64,000 nt of DNA from Tricholomella constricta (taxonomy: Eukaryota; Basidiomycota; Agaricomycetes; Agaricales; Lyophyllaceae). Below are positions 1 through 9,575 of the stretch, in pieces. The notes under the pieces are model-generated. The model was given only the letters and a program-made list of their open reading frames with translations. It made no database searches and was not told the origin of the DNA. A program made the translations under genes and the position numbers. Position 1 is the first letter of the stretch; every line of letters starts with the position of its first letter. The stretch is from contig JAACJP010000020.1 of the NCBI GenBank assembly GCA_013368375.1, positions 248,001 to 312,000 on the forward strand. Reading direction: 5' to 3'.

Positions 1-5
1 CGATC

Positions 6-2531
6 ATGGACACGGAGCCTGATACGAACAGTATCGAATTTGTAAAGCTAGTTATCGAAGGCATTCGCTTCGAAATAGATAACTATCCTATGGCCACTGT
101 CTTGGAAGCATCGAGGTCTTCGACACCGAAAGCTCCGCAAGTAACAGTAGGAACGACACAAGCAGCCGACAGCATCGGCCCTGTGCTCACCACGCCTGTA
201 AAAATCGAGGATCGTGTGGATGAAACACACGACGGCGTCAAACCGATTGAGGAAAGGCCTGCGCCTGCTCAAACACTACGGTTCACGACTGAGACATCAC
301 CGCCTGTGATACAAGTCCCTGGGAATGCATCCCGTCGATACCCAATGGCAGACTCGTGGGCAGACAGAGTCGCCCTCCAGCGCGAGCGGGATCGAGACTT
401 GCAGCAACAGGGTCATTCGGTTTACGATGACCAGGGAGTGATCTTTATCGGACGTCAGCCCGTCGACCAAATGAAGAGCATTTATTTCGAGTCGATTGGA
501 CAACCTCACGAACAGGATAATAATGTGCAGAGTGCCCCCTACGATGAGCACCTGCAGGGACGTGATCAACAGCAAACATTTGCTAGAGATCGACCTCCTC
601 ATGAGACTCCCGTAGTTCGTACGCATTTTACAAATGCTCGCGGACGCGGTAGGGGAATGAGCATCGTGAACCCTATATCCCGAAACCCAGGTAGATCAAG
701 TGAAACCCCTGGGCGTGGGTTCTCGATGCCTCCGCAAGTGCGGTCAACTTCCCGAAACCCTGGAGTCGCTGAAGCCGTGGAACAACACCGAGATTCTATG
801 CATGTACGCTTGAAAGCGCTGCTAGAAGAACAACTCGGTACACGCCTGCAACTTCCCGAGGGTAGTAAATTGAGGCGATCTGACGCGTCCAAAACTATAA
901 CTCCATACGCTGGAGGAACCAAGTTTAGCGACCTTGAAAGGTGGCTAACGGACGTGTGCGTTCATTTAGCCGCATGCCAGTATGGTGGCGACGAACGCGA
1001 CCGTGAACGCGTGCTCGTTGTACCAGAGTTTCTCAGAGGAGAAGCTAAGACATGGTACCAGCGCCACGTCGTTCATGTAAACCGTCGTCAACGCCATTGG
1101 ACGTTTGAAGACGTCATTCTTGGATTGTATGATCGCTTTGTACAGCCGTCAACAATGCAGGATGCACGAGAGGACTTCTACGATGCTACTTATAATGAGA
1201 GCATCGGAGTTCAAGGGTTTTATGACGAGCTCATGGACCACGCACAAAATATGGCTGTGTTCCCAGACGAATACACCGTGCGTGATACCTTCCTGGAAGG
1301 TATACCCAAAGATATGCTCGTCGCCCTAATTAAGGAAGGTGGATTGTCACCTGAGATAAATACAGTCGATGAGTTTGTCTCCGAGGCGAAGGCGTATGAG
1401 TCTGCCTCTAAGACAGCTGCGCACTACCTTGCTCGAAACTCACGCCGTCGTTCGCGCCGGAATCCCGAAGTAACATCTTCGAGGCCCCGCGGAGGTGGGC
1501 GAATCGGTACCACTTTCATTCGCAAGTCCGCCTTAGCAGGAGGACTACACGCGAGAGTGGTGGCTACGCCACTGCGTGGACGAGGAGGAAAGGTGGGAGT
1601 GCAAGCACGCCCCGACCCGAACTCGGGTGCGCCACCCAATAGACAGTTGGAACGGCCCCAACTGCATTCATCTCCGACACCGAATCCGTCACCAGCGGCA
1701 GATGTCATCTGCTACAAATGCGGAAAGAAAGGTCATTACTCGAGAGAATGTAAACAGAAACCGTACCCCGTGCGTGCTCAGATACGAGCAGCTCGGACCG
1801 CAGTTGATGAAGAGGACGATGATTCGGAAATGGATCAGGAGAATGAGGCTGATGACGAGAGTGGACATACCTCTGCTAATGAAGCGGATAATCCACCTGA
1901 GTCGTTGGTAGACAGCGACAGCGATGAACTCATTGAGGTCGATGTCTATGATAATGACTACTACTCCCGAGACAACGAGACTGAAGTCCTGAGGGCGATA
2001 ACGGCATTACCGTTGGATGAAACTCGCCAGATAAAGATGCGCAAAGTACATCTTCGCGCGTCGAAAGTAGCTAAGGCTCGCCCAGTGCATAAGCGCGACG
2101 ACAAGGAGTGTTTGGCCACATATGTCAATGTAGGCGGACACGACGCGTGGACGCTATGGGACTCGGGTAGTACAACTACGGGCGTAACCCCGGCATTTTC
2201 CCAGGTAGCGGGATTGCGCGTGTTCCCGTTGGACGCGCCAATAACGCTGCAATTGGGAACGATTGGAAGTCGCTCGACAGTGAACTTTGGGTCTGATGCG
2301 TTAGTTAAAACACACGGATCTGAAGAAATGCTGTATGTCGATATAGCAAACTTTGACCGATATGATATGATTATCGGTACACCGTTTATGCGAAAGCATG
2401 GAGTTATCCTTGATTTCGCGACGAATACAGTTGTGGTCAACGGTGTATCAACCGAAGCCACGAAGGTAGACCTCCGGGATACTGATGGACGGCTGCGCCG
2501 CTATCGTACCACGGATAAACCCCGGGATTGA
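6..2531 (+). CDS. Gag-aspartic protease polyprotein of element A
   Basis: An 841-aa ORF from an ATG. Residues about 305-480 form a retrotransposon Gag core (tryptophan-rich helices, WYQRH and YDRFV motifs). A single CCHC zinc knuckle, CYKCGKKGHYSREC, starts near residue 569 and should bind RNA during packaging. An acidic stretch follows, then a retropepsin-like protease with catalytic DSG near residue 719 (LWDSGSTTTG) and a later IIGTPF flap-type motif. The N-terminal 280 residues are low-complexity and arginine/glutamine-rich. The ORF ends in TGA in the same frame as pol, so Pol is probably made as a readthrough fusion. The start could lie further upstream, outside the window. Element B has the homologous ORF at 24746-27319 with its protease at 24233-24745. 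Confidence 0.93.
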   Translation: MDTEPDTNSIEFVKLVIEGIRFEIDNYPMATVLEASRSSTPKAPQVTVGTTQAADSIGPVLTTPVKIEDRVDETHDGVKPIEERPAPAQTLRFTTETSPPVIQVPGNASRRYPMADSWADRVALQRERDRDLQQQGHSVYDDQGVIFIGRQPVDQMKSIYFESIGQPHEQDNNVQSAPYDEHLQGRDQQQTFARDRPPHETPVVRTHFTNARGRGRGMSIVNPISRNPGRSSETPGRGFSMPPQVRSTSRNPGVAEAVEQHRDSMHVRLKALLEEQLGTRLQLPEGSKLRRSDASKTITPYAGGTKFSDLERWLTDVCVHLAACQYGGDERDRERVLVVPEFLRGEAKTWYQRHVVHVNRRQRHWTFEDVILGLYDRFVQPSTMQDAREDFYDATYNESIGVQGFYDELMDHAQNMAVFPDEYTVRDTFLEGIPKDMLVALIKEGGLSPEINTVDEFVSEAKAYESASKTAAHYLARNSRRRSRRNPEVTSSRPRGGGRIGTTFIRKSALAGGLHARVVATPLRGRGGKVGVQARPDPNSGAPPNRQLERPQLHSSPTPNPSPAADVICYKCGKKGHYSRECKQKPYPVRAQIRAARTAVDEEDDDSEMDQENEADDESGHTSANEADNPPESLVDSDSDELIEVDVYDNDYYSRDNETEVLRAITALPLDETRQIKMRKVHLRASKVAKARPVHKRDDKECLATYVNVGGHDAWTLWDSGSTTTGVTPAFSQVAGLRVFPLDAPITLQLGTIGSRSTVNFGSDALVKTHGSEEMLYVDIANFDRYDMIIGTPFMRKHGVILDFATNTVVVNGVSTEATKVDLRDTDGRLRRYRTTDKPRD

Positions 2532-2534
2532 CTC
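2529..2534 (+). promoter_or_regulatory. Candidate UGA readthrough site between Gag-PR and Pol (element A)
   Basis: The Gag-protease ORF stops at TGA and the same frame is open on the far side through the whole pol. The stop is followed by CTC. Element B has TGA-CTA at the homologous place. UGA followed by CU(A/N) is a known leaky context in eukaryotic mRNAs, so readthrough is a reasonable way to make Gag-Pol. It is an inference from position and context. Confidence 0.6.
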
Positions 2535-5500
2535 CCACGAGTCACAGTAGAAGACGTTCCGGAGGAAGAGGTGCACAAAATGCATAGTCTTCCATCGGAC
2601 GCGCCATGTCTACTGATGAGCGAGGAAGAGTATATAGATACTCTTCAGGGGGAGAAAGGGTCAACCGAGTATGAAAAGAAAGCCAAAACGCACAAAATGC
2701 AGCACAAAGAACCCAAATCTTCGCAAATCGATAATTTGGATAGCACTGAGGAGAAGGTAAAATTACCGGAACCACAAGTGTCGCCACAAGTGGCGCAGGA
2801 GAAACCCAAGCGAACATTTTGGGATCGACCTGTACCACATCCGCACGTCGATTGGGCGTACGATCCTCGAATGCCATTTGAATGGAACGAGGTAATTGCG
2901 TCCATGCGTGCATATACGCGAGTCCAAGCGCCTCAAGGCGAGATATATCGCGATGCGCGCCCAGACGAGATATCCGAACCGTCAGTATACGTTGGGACAA
3001 TAGCTGGTAGTACTACAGGAAGTACACCACAGTCACGGCAAGTACGACTGGAAGTACCAGACGAGACGGAAGAACGGATACAAGCCCTCCGCAATAGGTA
3101 TGAGAAACCAACCACGGAAGGGAAGCGACGAAAGGATGGGAATACAAAAATCAAAAGTAAACTCACTACTGAAGATTATCCCCGCCTACGTCAGCAATGG
3201 CATGATGAGTTTCACGATATGGTGAACGGAACTCCTAACACGTTACCACCGTGGAGGGAAGTTAACCATGAGATTCATTTAATCGATGAGAATGCACGGT
3301 ATCACTATCACTTACCGCGGTGCCCAAATTCGCTGAGAGAAGAATTCCACGCGAAGATAAACCGCTATGTGGATGCTAAGTGGTGGGAGCCACGGTCCGT
3401 CAGCCAAGCAGCCCCACTACTGTGCATACCGAAGAAAGATGGTTCGCTACGAACTGCACTCGACGCACGTCAACGAAACGATAACACCGTGAAAGACGTG
3501 ACGCCACTACCCGATCAAGAAATTATTCGGGAAGATGTGGCACGGGCAAAGATTAGATCAAAAATTGATCTAACCGACGCCTATGAGCAAGTGCGTATAC
3601 GACCAGAGGATGTACATAAAACAGCCTTTGCAACTATCGCCGGCACCTATGTCAGCAATATAATGCAGATAGGTGACTGCAATGCACCTGCCACATTCCA
3701 GAGACTCATGACGTCAACCTTTCGAGACTTGATTGGTAGATTCATGCATGTCTACCTGGATGATATCTTTATCTTTTCAGAATCGATAGAAGAGCATGAG
3801 AAACACCTACGAATAGTATTCGAGAGACTCAGAGCTGCTTCTTTGTATCTGAAATGGAAGAAATGCGAATTATACGCTGAACACGTTGATTGCCTTGGAC
3901 ACATTATCGACGATCGCGGTATACACCCTGATGTCGATAAACTAAGCCGCATACGCGAATGGCGAACACCGCGATCATATAATGATATTCAGCGGTTCGT
4001 CGGACTAGTAAATTACTTGGGTAACTTCCTACCTGATATTACTGCGTATACGGGACCCCTCATGTCCATGACGCAAAACGGGTTGCCGTTTCATTGGAGA
4101 CCGATCCATGATCGGTGTTTTCAAATGATAAAACAAATATGTTGTAGGACACCAGTCATACAGCCTATAGACGTTAAGAATAAAGACCCTATATGGCTTA
4201 TATGTGATGCCTCGAAGACCGGCGTCGGAGCCATGTACGGCCAAGGACCCACTTGGCAGACATGTCGGCCTGCTGGGTTCATGTCGAAGAAGTTCACGAG
4301 CGCTCAGCAAAATTATGCTGTACACGAGCTCGAAACTCTTGCAATTCTAGAAGCCCTATTAAAATGGGAAGATAAATTGGTTGGTTACAATATCCATGTA
4401 ATCACAGACCATAAAGCGCTAGAGTTCTTCAAAACTCAAGTAAATCTGTCACCGCGTCAACGACGCTGGAACGATTATATGTCTCGGTTCACCTTTGACA
4501 TTACATATGTAAAAGGAGAACTGAACAAAGTAGCTGATTGCTTATCCCGCTACTTTGAAGGAGACGCACCTAATGAGGTGCAGAGCGTCAACGACTATGT
4601 ACGCGCTGACGCGCGAATAGATCCAGACGGAGAGGATCTCCCACCTTCACGACTGCAAGAAGTGGCTGAACGAGTTATTGAAATTCGAGCCATGCAGGAC
4701 GTGGAAGTGAGGCGTAGTCGCCGCCTCCAGGAACGGCGTGAGGATCGAGAAATCGAAGCCGCCATCCTGGAAGAGTTTCAGCAACCTACCGTACAGTCTG
4801 AATCCTCGACCGGTCAACAACCGGATGGGTTTCCTTCAGAACGCGAACAAACGTTGGGCGAGGCATTGTTTCAACAGCCCGCACCTGCGCTGCGTCCAGA
4901 CCTACACCCACGGAATGGCGATGCTTCATTCCTGGAAGTAGTACGGAAAGGTTACAAAACCGATAAATTGTTCACGGTAATAATGGACAAACCCGGTGAA
5001 TTCACGCATTTTACACACCGAGATGCGTTAATTTGGACAACGAATCCAGCCGGCGTAGAAGTTCTATGTGTTCCTCGTGATCGTAAATTGATCACTCAAC
5101 TCATAGAACAAGCACATACGTCCGTTGGACACTTTGGAGCCCAGCGTACCACGGAATACCTCCGACGCTGGTACTGGTGGCCCACCATTACCGCAGAAGT
5201 TCGCAAGTTCTGTCAAACTTGTGAGTCATGTCAGCGAGCCAAGGGTTTGAATCAAAAACCTGCTGGCAAAATACATTCGCTACCAGTGCCCATTAAACCA
5301 TGGGACTCCATCGGAACGGACTTTATAGGCCCGTTCCCTGAATCAAAAGGCTATAATTACCTGTGGGTTATTATGTGCCGCATGACGAGCATGGTGCATT
5401 TAATTCCAGTACATACGCGCATGACCGCGTCGGAATTGTCCTGGATATACATGCGCGAGATTGTTCGTCTGCATGGTCTTCCTAGTTCCATCGTGAGCGA

Positions 5501-6398
5501 TAGGGACTCGAAGTTCACCTCCAAATGGTGGCGAGAACTTCACAAGATCCTTGGATCGAAACTGCTCATGTCCACATCGTTTCATCCTCAAACAGATGGA
5601 CAGACTGAGCGTGCAAACCGCAGTATCGGACAAATATTCCGTACTGTGGTGCGCCACGACCAGAAAGACTGGGTCGATCGCGTAGATATGACCGAGTTCG
5701 CACTGAATGCGAGTATATCGGAGACAACCAAATACGCGCCATTCGAACTCAACAGCGGATATATGCCCTCTATGATCAAGGAAATTCGCAGTGATAATGT
5801 GATTCCTCGGGGTATTCGCCAGTTCGCAGAACAAGCCCTTTCGAATCTCGCGGAAGCCCACGATGCTATTATCGAGGCCCGCGTATTCCAAGCGCTGAAT
5901 GCGAATAAACGCCGGAGTGATGATCCTAAGATTAGCACTGGTGATTTAGTTTACCTATCTACGAAGAATTTGAATCTTCCAAAGGGTAGAGCACGCAAGT
6001 TGTGTCCCAAGTTCGTGGGGCCTTATCGTGTTTTGAAGGCAGAGCCAGAAACGTCAAATTATACGTTGGAACTGCCTTCCGCGCTTCAGCAGCGCCGCTT
6101 ACACGCGAAGTTTCATGTGTCCGTGCTGAGACCGTATTACGCTACGGAGGACGCACTGTTCCCGAATCGAGCGCACCCAGAGCCTTACGACTTTGGTGCA
6201 CCAGACGACCACGAGTGGTTCGTCGAGGAGATTCTGGGACATAGGTGGTCCGAGGGCGCCATTGAATTTCAAGTTCGATGGTCCCTGGGGGACACTACGT
6301 GGGAGCCGCGTGAGCACTGCGAATCCCTGGCAGCTCTCGATAGATACCTCGAGCTCCAGGGGGTGAAGCGCATATCGCAGCTCGCAAAGCTGCGCTGA
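2532..6398 (+). CDS. Pol of element A (RT, RNase H, integrase, chromodomain)
   Basis: In frame with Gag-PR after one UGA; the first ATG is at 2580. Counting from 2532, reverse transcriptase lies at about residues 240-480 with the YLDD active site near 408. RNase H starts at about 555 (CDASKTGVGAMYG, then ITDHKALEFF). The integrase HHCC zinc domain is near 860-900 (CESCQRAK). The DDE core shows D in TDFIGPFP, D in SDRDSKF and E in QTERANRS. The C-terminal chromodomain (about 1226-1275) reads EWFVEEILGHRW...VRWSLGDTTWEPREH. All catalytic residues are present and no stop breaks the ORF. This is a chromovirus-type pol; the chromodomain probably guides integration to marked chromatin (family knowledge). 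Confidence 0.95.
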   Translation, partial: LPRVTVEDVPEEEVHKMHSLPSDAPCLLMSEEEYIDTLQGEKGSTEYEKKAKTHKMQHKEPKSSQIDNLDSTEEKVKLPEPQVSPQVAQEKPKRTFWDRPVPHPHVDWAYDPRMPFEWNEVIASMRAYTRVQAPQGEIYRDARPDEISEPSVYVGTIAGSTTGSTPQSRQVRLEVPDETEERIQALRNRYEKPTTEGKRRKDGNTKIKSKLTTEDYPRLRQQWHDEFHDMVNGTPNTLPPWREVNHEIHLIDENARYHYHLPRCPNSLREEFHAKINRYVDAKWWEPRSVSQAAPLLCIPKKDGSLRTALDARQRNDNTVKDVTPLPDQEIIREDVARAKIRSKIDLTDAYEQVRIRPEDVHKTAFATIAGTYVSNIMQIGDCNAPATFQRLMTSTFRDLIGRFMHVYLDDIFIFSESIEEHEKHLRIVFERLRAASLYLKWKKCELYAEHVDCLGHIIDDRGIHPDVDKLSRIREWRTPRSYNDIQRFVGLVNYLGNFLPDITAYTGPLMSMTQNGLPFHWRPIHDRCFQMIKQICCRTPVIQPIDVKNKDPIWLICDASKTGVGAMYGQGPTWQTCRPAGFMSKKFTSAQQNYAVHELETLAILEALLKWEDKLVGYNIHVITDHKALEFFKTQVNLSPRQRRWNDYMSRFTFDITYVKGELNKVADCLSRYFEGDAPNEVQSVNDYVRADARIDPDGEDLPPSRLQEVAERVIEIRAMQDVEVRRSRRLQERREDREIEAAILEEFQQPTVQSESSTGQQPDGFPSEREQTLGEALFQQPAPALRPDLHPRNGDASFLEVVRKGYKTDKLFTVIMDKPGEFTHFTHRDALIWTTNPAGVEVLCVPRDRKLITQLIEQAHTSVGHFGAQRTTEYLRRWYWWPTITAEVRKFCQTCESCQRAKGLNQKPAGKIHSLPVPIKPWDSIGTDFIGPFPESKGYNYLWVIMCRMTSMVHLIPVHTRMTASELSWIYMREIVRLHGLPSSIVSDRDSKFTSKWWRELHKILGSKLLMSTSFHPQTDGQTERANRSIGQIFRTVVRHDQKDWVDRVDMTEFALNASISETTKYAPFELNSGYMPSMIKEIRSDNVIPRGIRQFAEQALSNLAEAHDAIIEARVFQALNANKRRSDDPKISTGDLVYLSTKNLNLPKGRARKLCPKFVGPYRVLKAEPETSNYTLELPSALQQRRLHAKFHVSVLRPYYATEDALFPNRAHPEPYDFGAPDDHEWFVEEILGHRWSEGAIEFQVRWSLGDTTWEPREHCESLAALDRYLELQGVKRISQLAKLR

Positions 6399-6539
6399 GG
6401 TGTGGCATGCAATGTGCGCCACACAGCCACAGCGTGGCTGGACTCGATCACTTCGATCGAGTGGAGCTCCGATCGGGGGAGCGAAAAATTTTCTCTCTGC
6501 CCCCTTGTGCACTACCACTATCACTAAAAATCGCACCTA
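6399..6539 (+). other. Pol-ORF3 spacer with hairpin
   Basis: A 141-bp noncoding gap between pol and ORF3. It contains an 8-bp inverted repeat (6442-6462) of the form ACTCGATC-loop-GATCGAGT. ORF3 is in the pol frame but further stops lie between them, so ORF3 needs its own initiation or a subgenomic or spliced mRNA. Confidence 0.5.
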
Positions 6540-9188
6540 ATGTCGTCTGGACAAGAATCAATGAGTTTTCGAGGAAACTCAAGAGGGGGAGGAACGCGTG
6601 GACGCCGCGGTCGCAATAACCGCAGCGCTACGAGTAATTCACCTCGCGTACAACATGCGCAACAAACTACACAACCGCAAAACCAAGCACAGTCTCCACT
6701 GTCGTTTGGATCGATAGCATACCAGCCAACAATGGTACCGAGCTATCAGCCGTTCGAAGGACAGAATCCTTCCAACACAGGCGAGACGCCTGCTCCTGGA
6801 CCCGCCGTTGAGCGCCTGCACGCTCCAATGGATGTCGATGGACATGGAGCAGGGCAACTCGAGCCTGGACAGCTGCCTGATGCTAAGAACAGAAGCGTCG
6901 AGATGGGACGCCCCTCACAACAGCGTGGTGGTAACAAACCACACCGCCCAAAGGGGGGTGAACGAGCCGTCGAAGAGAAGGAAGGAAATCCCTCGAACTC
7001 TCACGGAAATACTCGAGGTACACATGCTGCGCCACGCAACGCACCACATGCTAATATGGGAACGAACCCAGACGGTATATTCAACCGCCTCGAGACCGTC
7101 GGAGTAGCACCCGACTTTGTAGTCGACTTTATCCATGATGGAATGGCAAGGGTCGTGATAGGACAACTACTCGACACCATTGACCGCCTTCAACGAGAAG
7201 TTGACCAGCAAACTATGGCTAAACGCCACATCACCGAGGAGCTGCAACGTGCGCTACGTAAGCGCCCCGCATCGCCGAACGCGATGCCTTATACCGACAA
7301 GCGTAGTCGGACGCAGGGTCCTCAGACTGCACCCACATCGGTGCAGTCCACGGCGCCAGCGCAAGAAATAGGATCTGCGCCCACAAGCGCCGCCAAAGTA
7401 CCTCTAGTGATCCCCACTATTGAGGTACCCTTTCCTCTTGGCGTACCTCCGCACATTGATGCTGGACGTATTGTACTTACGATACGTCAGGCCTTTGCGG
7501 TGCCTGAGCAGATGCCCGTCGACGATGTACGATTGGTCGACGCTAGCTCGCCTGCCGATGAACCGATGCAAGAGACTGTAGAGCCCTCTACCATCGGTAC
7601 GCTGAAGGAGGAACCAGCAAGCGAAACCGCCGACGAGCGTAGCTTACGAATGAAGCACAACGCCTCAGTCCGCCGCGACCGCCTTGCTGCAGACCGAGAA
7701 GCCAACGAACGCTTGAAGTATAACTTCGAGACATTCGTCGGACGCATTCCAGATACTATTGGCGTACTACACATCAATGGTACTCCCGAACGCCACAACG
7801 CGTTTGGTGGACTACTTCACCGACGCCTGTACTGGTCACCGTACAGTAATACGGTGTTTGCCTCTCAGAGCGCTAGTCGCGCTCTAGAATACGAACGTGA
7901 ACACAAAACCGCATTCAATGCGACAGGTTCACCTTTGTACAAGTGTGCACTTCGCGGGTTCCCTATGTCCCCTCGAGACATCCGCAATCTGGTTCAGTTC
8001 CGTGACGATAACTTCAACATGGATACCGACCGTGTGGAAGCCCACTACCTACTCTGGGACTTCTATCGTATCGCTTCACGATACGCCGAACCCCACAGAG
8101 ACCGGACTATGAAGTTTATCCTTCAACGAGAATACTTCGATCCGGCTCACAAACCATCGATACGCGATGACGCTGCGTGGACACGACCTGTGTTACCACC
8201 GCCCGCTGGAGTATTGTCCACTTCAGCGCGCAACCCTCGAACCCGAGGTGCGGGTTTACCCATACCATCGGTATCGCAAGCCCTGGACTTCAACGTGTGG
8301 GGACAATATATTGTACACCACGGAAGGCCAGGCCTAGACAACGTATACAGCGGTCTAGTGATCGACTACAATTTCTCGATCCACTTCCGCACTGTGGTCG
8401 GGTACGCCCTTGGTCGTGCCATGAGCCCTACCCGAGCCGCATCTCGAGTCGCGTTCATGCGCCTATACGCCATGATCATTGCTCGACCGAACCTCTATCG
8501 AGAAGCGGTGGACTCGTGGAATGCCATTCACCCATTGGATCGCATCCCCGACCACTTACCTTCTACGGCAAGCCTTGGTCGCTTAGCTCTTCCTGAGGAG
8601 CATGCCGCCAACTTAACCGAAACGGATGTAATCCGTACTCTTCTTGCCAATCGACTACCCGTCGCTTGGATTGATCACGCCTATCCCTACGGCCTCCACT
8701 ACTGGGATGCGCATTATACGGGAACCACAATTGATCGTACACTATACGACAATGTGGACGACGACCGACTTGTTCGGCTATGTCGTTACGGGATACCCCC
8801 GGCCATTCCTCAATGGGAGGGATGGCGACAGCCGACCCGCGATGATATCGCTAGACTCCACGTACTACTCGACTGCGAGAAAGAGCGAGGACTGGACACT
8901 GCGCACGCTCGCGGCCTACACCCTGTAGGATACGACATCACGTCGATGAAATTCATCACCGGACGAGACCGCGAAGCTACTGTACTCTACGACGGCGATC
9001 TGGTGTTTAACGATACCACTGACCCGCCTGCGCCACCACCTATGGTGGAAGGTCCTCCGCTCCCAACTCTCGAGTCCACTACGTCGCCAGCACCCTCTGC
9101 TCCATCTAGTTCATCCGCACCACTGGTCCTTCTACCAGAGGCTAACGCTTCTGATGACCATGCGATGGATGTAGTCGAGAAGGCTTAA
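6540..9188 (+). CDS. Third ORF of element A, conserved, function unknown
   Basis: An 882-aa ORF from an ATG 141 bp after pol. It has no recognised domain, signal peptide or membrane segment, so it does not look like an envelope protein. Residues 1-190 are low-complexity (Q, G, R, P). Residues about 190-240 form a predicted coiled coil (FIHDGMARVVIGQLLDTIDR). The C-terminal half contains blocks shared with the ORF at 17235-20207 in element B: RGFPMSPRD (near 472), TRGAGLP (near 567), HHGR, GYALGRAMSP, RPNLYREAV, NVDDDR (near 737) and PPAIPQWEGW. The tail is proline/serine-rich. Strong conservation between two diverged elements, in the same position after pol, argues for a real retroelement protein. 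The role is not known. Confidence 0.85.
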   Translation: MSSGQESMSFRGNSRGGGTRGRRGRNNRSATSNSPRVQHAQQTTQPQNQAQSPLSFGSIAYQPTMVPSYQPFEGQNPSNTGETPAPGPAVERLHAPMDVDGHGAGQLEPGQLPDAKNRSVEMGRPSQQRGGNKPHRPKGGERAVEEKEGNPSNSHGNTRGTHAAPRNAPHANMGTNPDGIFNRLETVGVAPDFVVDFIHDGMARVVIGQLLDTIDRLQREVDQQTMAKRHITEELQRALRKRPASPNAMPYTDKRSRTQGPQTAPTSVQSTAPAQEIGSAPTSAAKVPLVIPTIEVPFPLGVPPHIDAGRIVLTIRQAFAVPEQMPVDDVRLVDASSPADEPMQETVEPSTIGTLKEEPASETADERSLRMKHNASVRRDRLAADREANERLKYNFETFVGRIPDTIGVLHINGTPERHNAFGGLLHRRLYWSPYSNTVFASQSASRALEYEREHKTAFNATGSPLYKCALRGFPMSPRDIRNLVQFRDDNFNMDTDRVEAHYLLWDFYRIASRYAEPHRDRTMKFILQREYFDPAHKPSIRDDAAWTRPVLPPPAGVLSTSARNPRTRGAGLPIPSVSQALDFNVWGQYIVHHGRPGLDNVYSGLVIDYNFSIHFRTVVGYALGRAMSPTRAASRVAFMRLYAMIIARPNLYREAVDSWNAIHPLDRIPDHLPSTASLGRLALPEEHAANLTETDVIRTLLANRLPVAWIDHAYPYGLHYWDAHYTGTTIDRTLYDNVDDDRLVRLCRYGIPPAIPQWEGWRQPTRDDIARLHVLLDCEKERGLDTAHARGLHPVGYDITSMKFITGRDREATVLYDGDLVFNDTTDPPAPPPMVEGPPLPTLESTTSPAPSAPSSSSAPLVLLPEANASDDHAMDVVEKA

Positions 9189-9342
9189 CGACAACGTCGA
9201 GTGTACGCCACAGTCATGGTAGTCGTCGAAATACATACGCGATCACTAATTGAGCGGGAGTTGTATACTCACGCTTTGTACTTATACTAATAACCATGCA
9301 CATCCATCTGCTGAGATCATACATTGATCTCAAAGGGGGGTG
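9189..9342 (+). other. Element A 3' noncoding region with hairpin and polypurine tract
   Basis: A perfect 8-bp hairpin, TGAGATCA-TACAT-TGATCTCA (9312-9332), abuts the polypurine tract AAAGGGGGG (9332-9340), two bases before the LTR. The polypurine tract should prime plus-strand DNA synthesis. Element B has the same arrangement with different stem bases. Confidence 0.75.
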
Positions 9343-9575
9343 TGTAACGACGGCGCGTTACAATACATTATATTGAGACGCGACCTGTTTGGCATTACCT
9401 TCTGGTAATGCACGACCATCTTTGTTATGCGTATATAAATGTCCTGTACAGTTTATGCTTAGATAATCCTTGGCACCCTCACCCTGTACACGTACTTAGC
9501 AGAATCCCACAGATTGGTCTAGCTTAACGTGTCTGGTGTCTCGCAAGGATCCCCCAACCCCGTACAACCGTTACA
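9343..9575 (+). repeat. 3' LTR of element A (233 bp)
   Basis: The LTR begins TGTAACG and ends CGTTACA, so the ends are inverted repeats. It starts two bases after the polypurine tract. A TATATAAA promoter box lies at 9432. The right end is fixed by the return of D1 pol coding sequence at 9576. Only this copy is in the window, so its age cannot be judged. Confidence 0.88.

Larger units (their letters stand above)
1..9575 (+). mobile_element. Ty3/gypsy element A (5' end outside window)
   Basis: Internal part and 3' LTR of a chromodomain gypsy retrotransposon. In order it holds Gag-protease, an in-frame UGA, Pol, a third ORF, a hairpin with polypurine tract, and a 233-bp LTR ending at 9575. It is inserted in the pol gene of element D1: the sequence right after the LTR (9576 on) resumes an RNase H domain in frame. 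The 5' LTR and the left copy of the target duplication (expected CGACT, seen at 9576-9580) are outside the window. Element B (16639-27647) has the same gene order and is a diverged relative. Confidence 0.93.
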
